Program-made: the position numbers and the translations under genes
From: Candidatus Equibacterium intestinale
GTDB taxonomy: Bacteria; Bacteroidota; Bacteroidia; Bacteroidales; UBA932
Reading direction: 5' to 3'
Length of the DNA: 8,960 bases
Assembly: GCA_018064305.1 (NCBI GenBank)
Contig: JAGHVP010000080.1
Span: forward strand, 1 to 8,960
Part shown: positions 6,699 to 8,960 of the stretch, in pieces
Numbering within the stretch: position 1 is the first letter of the stretch
How the letters are laid out: each line of letters opens with the position of its first letter
Notes under the pieces: model-generated
Databases searched by the model: none
What the model was told of the DNA's origin: nothing
What the model saw: only the letters and a program-made list of their open reading frames with translations

Positions 6699-6717
6699 GG
6701 CAATTTGGCTATCTTTG
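6686..6717 (+). promoter_or_regulatory. Probable Bacteroidota-type promoter for tatD
   Basis: TATCTTTG at 6710-6717 matches the Bacteroidota -7 consensus TAnnTTTG exactly. A TTG at 6686-6688 lies 21 bases upstream, inside the accepted 17-23 spacing. The -33 part falls within the last dprA codons. The expected transcription start is close to the tatD ATG at 6722, which implies a very short or absent leader. The match is short enough to arise by chance. Confidence 0.45.
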
Positions 6718-6721
6718 CGGC

Positions 6722-7489
6722 ATGATTGACACTCATTCACACATCTACGATGAGGCCTATGCCGAAGATTTCGACCAGGTTGTGGCACGCGCAAAAGAGG
6801 CCGGCGTGACCAGGCTGGTAACCCCCGGAATAGACATTTCCTGCTATGAGAGCATGCTTGCCACTGCCGACAGGCTTGATGGGTACGCTGTCCCTACGAT
6901 AGGGCTGCACCCCACCTCGGTAACTGCCGGCTGGCAGGGCGAACTGCAGTTTGTCATCGACCACATCGGCGACAGACCGTTCTGTGCTGTCGGAGAGATA
7001 GGGCTCGACTACTATTGGAGCAGAGAATTCGAGAAAGAGCAGCAGCAGGTTTTCCTCGAGCAGATCGGCCTTGCCTCAGAAAAGGACCTTCCAATCATCA
7101 TCCATGCCCGCGAGGCCACGGAAGACATCTTCAGATGCATAAAGAAGCTTGGCAGACGGCTGCGCGGAGTGTTCCATGCCTTTACAGGAAGTATCGAGAC
7201 ATACCGTCAGATCAAGCGGCTCGGCGATTTCAAAGTGGGCATAGGAGGTGTGGTCACATTCAAGAATGCGCATGTGGCAGAGACAGTTGCGCAGATTCCG
7301 CTGGATGACATCCTGCTTGAGACCGATGCTCCATACCTCACCCCAGTACCGTTCCGAGGCAGGCGCAACGAGAGCTCATATGTGAAGTTCGTGGCAGAGA
7401 AAATCGCCCAGGTCAAAGGGGTCGGTCTTGAAGAAGTCGACAACACCACAACAGCCAATGCAGAGATTCTGTTCGGTATTTGCAAATAA
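6722..7489 (+). CDS. tatD: TatD-family metal-dependent deoxyribonuclease
   Basis: TatD-family proteins are TIM-barrel metal hydrolases with DNase (often 3'-5' exonuclease) activity linked to DNA repair and turnover. The 255-residue product matches the usual length and shows every metal-site landmark: DTHSH with His5 and His7, GLHPTS, VGEIGLDYYW with Glu92, IIIHARE with His128, GVFHAFTGS with His152, and LLETDAPYLTP with Asp202. The frame is open further upstream within dprA, but the metal-binding DTHSH must sit at the N-terminus, so the ATG at 6722 is the start. It lies 23 bases after the dprA stop. Whether this one is a general nuclease or a YcfH/YjjV-like paralogue cannot be decided from one sequence. 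A 12-base palindrome covers its stop codon. Confidence 0.95.
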   Translation: MIDTHSHIYDEAYAEDFDQVVARAKEAGVTRLVTPGIDISCYESMLATADRLDGYAVPTIGLHPTSVTAGWQGELQFVIDHIGDRPFCAVGEIGLDYYWSREFEKEQQQVFLEQIGLASEKDLPIIIHAREATEDIFRCIKKLGRRLRGVFHAFTGSIETYRQIKRLGDFKVGIGGVVTFKNAHVAETVAQIPLDDILLETDAPYLTPVPFRGRRNESSYVKFVAEKIAQVKGVGLEEVDNTTTANAEILFGICK

Positions 7490-7490
7490 A

Positions 7491-7522
7491 TTGCGCCTAT
7501 TTCAAAATATTTTCTTAACTTG
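7491..7522 (+). promoter_or_regulatory. Probable promoter of the exbB operon
   Basis: TTG at 7491-7493 and TTAACTTG at 7515-7522 resemble the -33 and -7 elements of Bacteroidota promoters with a spacing of 21 to 22 bases. The -7 part deviates from TAnnTTTG. Both elements continue as TTGCGC, giving a direct repeat 29 bases apart. The gap sits between a completed tatD gene and a functionally separate operon, so a promoter is expected here. The implied leader is about 50 bases and rich in A and T. Confidence 0.45.
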
Positions 7523-7527
7523 CGCGA

Positions 7528-7544
7528 TATTATGCGAAATAATA
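7528..7544 (+). promoter_or_regulatory. Inverted repeat near the expected exbB transcription start
   Basis: TATTAT (7528-7533) and ATAATA (7539-7544) are exact reverse complements around GCGAA. The repeat falls where the exbB transcript should begin. It could be an operator or a weak leader hairpin, but AT-rich sequence makes chance pairing likely. Confidence 0.3.
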
Positions 7545-7576
7545 CAATCAAACATAAATTATTAATCACAAAACCT

Positions 7577-8389
7577 ATGAAAAAAGTTTTCATGTTCCTG
7601 GCAGTTGCAGGCCTTCTGACCTTCACTGCTTACCAGTCAAACGCACAGGAAGAGGCAGCAGCTGCTCCCGCAGCAACCGAAGAAGTTGCTTCTTCATCAA
7701 CTGAGGATGCAGTAGCTCCCGCAGCTCCGGCAGCTGATCCTTTCGCAACTACCAACGACCAGCCCCTTCACCAGCAGTTGAAGGCTAAATTCATCGAAGG
7801 TGGTGCAGGCTTCATGGCAACAGTTCTGTTGTGCCTTATCCTCGGTCTTGCAATCGCTATCGAAAGAATCATCACCCTCAGCCTTTCACAGACCAACACT
7901 GACAAGCTTCTTGCCCAGGTTGAAGAGAAAGTTAAAGCTAATGACATCGAAGGTGCCAAAGAGGTTTGCCGCAACACACGCGGTCCCGTCGCAAGCATTT
8001 TCTACCAGGGTCTTCTCCGTATGGACCAGGGTATCGAGAACGTAGAGAAAGCCGTTACTTCTTACGGTTCAGTACAGATGGCTCAGCTCGAGAAGGGCAT
8101 GTCATGGATCACCCTCTTCATCGCTGTTGCTCCTATGCTCGGATTCATGGGTACTGTCATCGGTATGATCCAGGCATTCGATGCTATCGAGATTGCAGGT
8201 GATATCTCACCTAACCTCGTAGCCGGTGGTATGAAAGTAGCGTTGATCACCACAGTCGGCGGTCTTGTTGTTGCAATTGTACTTCAGTTCTTCTATAACT
8301 ATCTTATCTCTAAGGTCGACACAATCGTTGCTCAGATGGAAGACGCTTCAATCAGCTTCGTTGACCTTTTGGTTAAAAACCAGAAATAG
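7577..8389 (+). CDS. exbB: ExbB/TolQ/MotA-family proton channel protein
   Basis: ExbB-type proteins form pentameric inner-membrane channels that, around an ExbD dimer, use the proton gradient to energise TonB or Tol systems. The 270-residue product begins with a signal-like sequence (residues 1-23, basic start, hydrophobic core, SNA before Gln24) and an Ala/Pro/Glu-rich linker (24-56). First family helix at 78-95 is followed by the conserved IERI, then a cytoplasmic helical part to about 172. Helix 2 covers 178-200 with APMLGFMGTVIGM, and helix 3 covers about 218-240 with KVALITTVGGLVVAI. These blocks are diagnostic of MotA/TolQ/ExbB channels. ATG 7577 is chosen over an upstream in-frame TTG at 7520 because it gives a normal signal sequence. 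The exbD gene two positions downstream favours ExbB, though TolQ is not fully excluded. Confidence 0.9.
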   Translation: MKKVFMFLAVAGLLTFTAYQSNAQEEAAAAPAATEEVASSSTEDAVAPAAPAADPFATTNDQPLHQQLKAKFIEGGAGFMATVLLCLILGLAIAIERIITLSLSQTNTDKLLAQVEEKVKANDIEGAKEVCRNTRGPVASIFYQGLLRMDQGIENVEKAVTSYGSVQMAQLEKGMSWITLFIAVAPMLGFMGTVIGMIQAFDAIEIAGDISPNLVAGGMKVALITTVGGLVVAIVLQFFYNYLISKVDTIVAQMEDASISFVDLLVKNQK

Positions 8390-8416
8390 TGTTGAACCAC
8401 ATCAAACTACAATACA

Positions 8417-8833
8417 ATGAAATTGGCTAAAATATTAGAATGGATCCTTCTGGGCCTTTCTCTGGTGCTGCTGATTGCATTCTTCGTAATGCCCCACGAC
8501 GTGGCTAGCGACCCTGCAGTCAACATCTTCATCGTCTGGGCCTATGTTCTTCTTTTCGCTGCCATCGCACTTGTAGTGGTATTCCTGCTCAAAGATGTGT
8601 TCAGCTCTAAGAAGAGCCTCGTTTCATTCCTGCTCCTCCTTGTGGGCATAGTTGTACTGGTGGCTGTCTCATTCTTCCTTGCAAAGGGTGGAGAGGTTGC
8701 TACAAGCGCAGCTTACACAGAGCAGGTTTCTAAATTCTCAGACGCAGTTCTGAACCTCACATACATCATGTTCGGTGCCTCTGTTCTGGCTCTTATCGTT
8801 ACCGGCGTGATGAACGCTATCAGAAACCGTTAA
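8417..8833 (+). CDS. Uncharacterised four-helix membrane protein between exbB and exbD
   Basis: The 138-residue product is almost wholly hydrophobic with four likely membrane helices at about 8-24, 36-58, 68-89 and 109-131. It has no signal peptide, no cysteines and no enzymatic motif I recognise. The loop after helix 1 (MPHDVASDPA) and that after helix 3 (KGGEVATSAAYTEQ) are short and polar. A basic K-rich turn lies between helices 2 and 3 (KDVFSSKK), and the end is RNR, which suggests both termini face the cytoplasm. It lies 27 bases after exbB and 16 before exbD, so it is almost surely in the same operon. I recall small membrane proteins in this slot in other Bacteroidota, but no established function. 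A role as a structural partner of the channel is inference from position only. Confidence 0.8.
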   Translation: MKLAKILEWILLGLSLVLLIAFFVMPHDVASDPAVNIFIVWAYVLLFAAIALVVVFLLKDVFSSKKSLVSFLLLLVGIVVLVAVSFFLAKGGEVATSAAYTEQVSKFSDAVLNLTYIMFGASVLALIVTGVMNAIRNR

Positions 8834-8849
8834 AAAAAATCAAGTTAAC

Positions 8850-8960
8850 ATGGCATCAAAAAAGACTCCTGAAATCAATGGCGGATCAATGGCGGATATT
8901 GCGTTCTTGATGCTGATATTCTTCTTGATGGTTACCACTATGGACCAGGAAAAAGGTCTT
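8850..8960 (+). CDS. exbD: ExbD/TolR-family protein, N-terminal part (3' end outside window)
   Basis: The last 111 bases encode 37 residues starting MASKKTPEINGGSMADIAF and continuing through one hydrophobic helix to MDQEKGL. ExbD/TolR proteins have a short cytoplasmic N-terminus, one membrane helix with an essential proton-carrying Asp, and a periplasmic domain. Asp16 in SMADIAFLMLIFFLM is in the position of that Asp. The frame is open to the window edge, so the periplasmic domain cannot be judged. The ATG follows the preceding gene by 16 bases behind an A-rich leader. The pairing with ExbB upstream supports a proton-driven energising complex. Bacteroidota often carry two exbD copies in tandem; whether a second follows is not visible. 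Confidence 0.9.
   Translation, partial: MASKKTPEINGGSMADIAFLMLIFFLMVTTMDQEKGL

Noticed and set aside
6596..6721. Upstream extension of the tatD frame into dprA
   Set aside because: It lies over conserved dprA codons, and the metal-binding DTHSH belongs at the TatD N-terminus.
7520..7576. TTG start giving ExbB 19 more residues
   Set aside because: It would overlap the likely -7 element and put charged residues before a normal signal sequence; the ATG at 7577 fits better.
1..8960. Mobile element, CRISPR array, tRNA or phage genes
   Set aside because: No transposase or phage motifs, regularly spaced repeats or tRNA-like cloverleaf with the conserved T-loop was seen; every gap is about 100 bases or less.

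Overview
The window is a compact, almost gap-free stretch of a bacterial chromosome, most likely from the Bacteroidota and probably from the order Bacteroidales. Four things point there. No start codon has a clear Shine-Dalgarno sequence, and several have A-rich leaders. The best promoter-like sites fit the Bacteroidota pattern TTG-N17-23-TAnnTTTG. FtsQ ends in a Bacteroidales-like C-terminus (VNLKYKNQIIC). An exbB - small membrane protein - exbD order closes the window. Genus cannot be read from the sequence, and all genes lie on the + strand.

Left part (1-4371): the end of the division cluster, ftsQ (cut by the window edge) - ftsA - ftsZ, runs without a break into rpiB and truB. The junctions are 7, 13, 1 and 0 bases, so one transcript is likely. 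FtsQ belongs to the divisome, FtsA anchors and FtsZ forms the cytokinetic ring. RpiB interconverts pentose phosphates, and TruB makes pseudouridine 55 in tRNA.

Middle part (4372-7489): queA (queuosine synthesis in tRNA), dprA (single-stranded DNA handling in transformation and recombination) and tatD (metal-dependent nuclease). A small hairpin separates truB from queA. A roughly 100-base gap between queA and dprA is full of inverted repeats. The largest is a 52-base imperfect hairpin with perfect 11-base outer arms that encloses both candidate dprA start codons; it is the strongest non-coding signal here. tatD has a near-perfect -7 element ending only 4 bases before its ATG.

Right part (7490-8960): a probable promoter drives an energy-transducing operon. 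It consists of an ExbB/TolQ-type proton channel with an N-terminal signal sequence and an Ala/Pro-rich linker, an unrecognised four-helix membrane protein, and the N-terminus of ExbD (cut by the window edge). Such channels normally power TonB-dependent outer-membrane transport.

No RNA genes, insertion sequences, CRISPR arrays or prophage parts were seen, and no gap exceeds 300 bases. I did not find a convincing wholly new system. The points most worth a second look are the dprA hairpin, the repeat-built FtsA tail, the ftsZ-rpiB-truB gene order and the unknown membrane protein between exbB and exbD.
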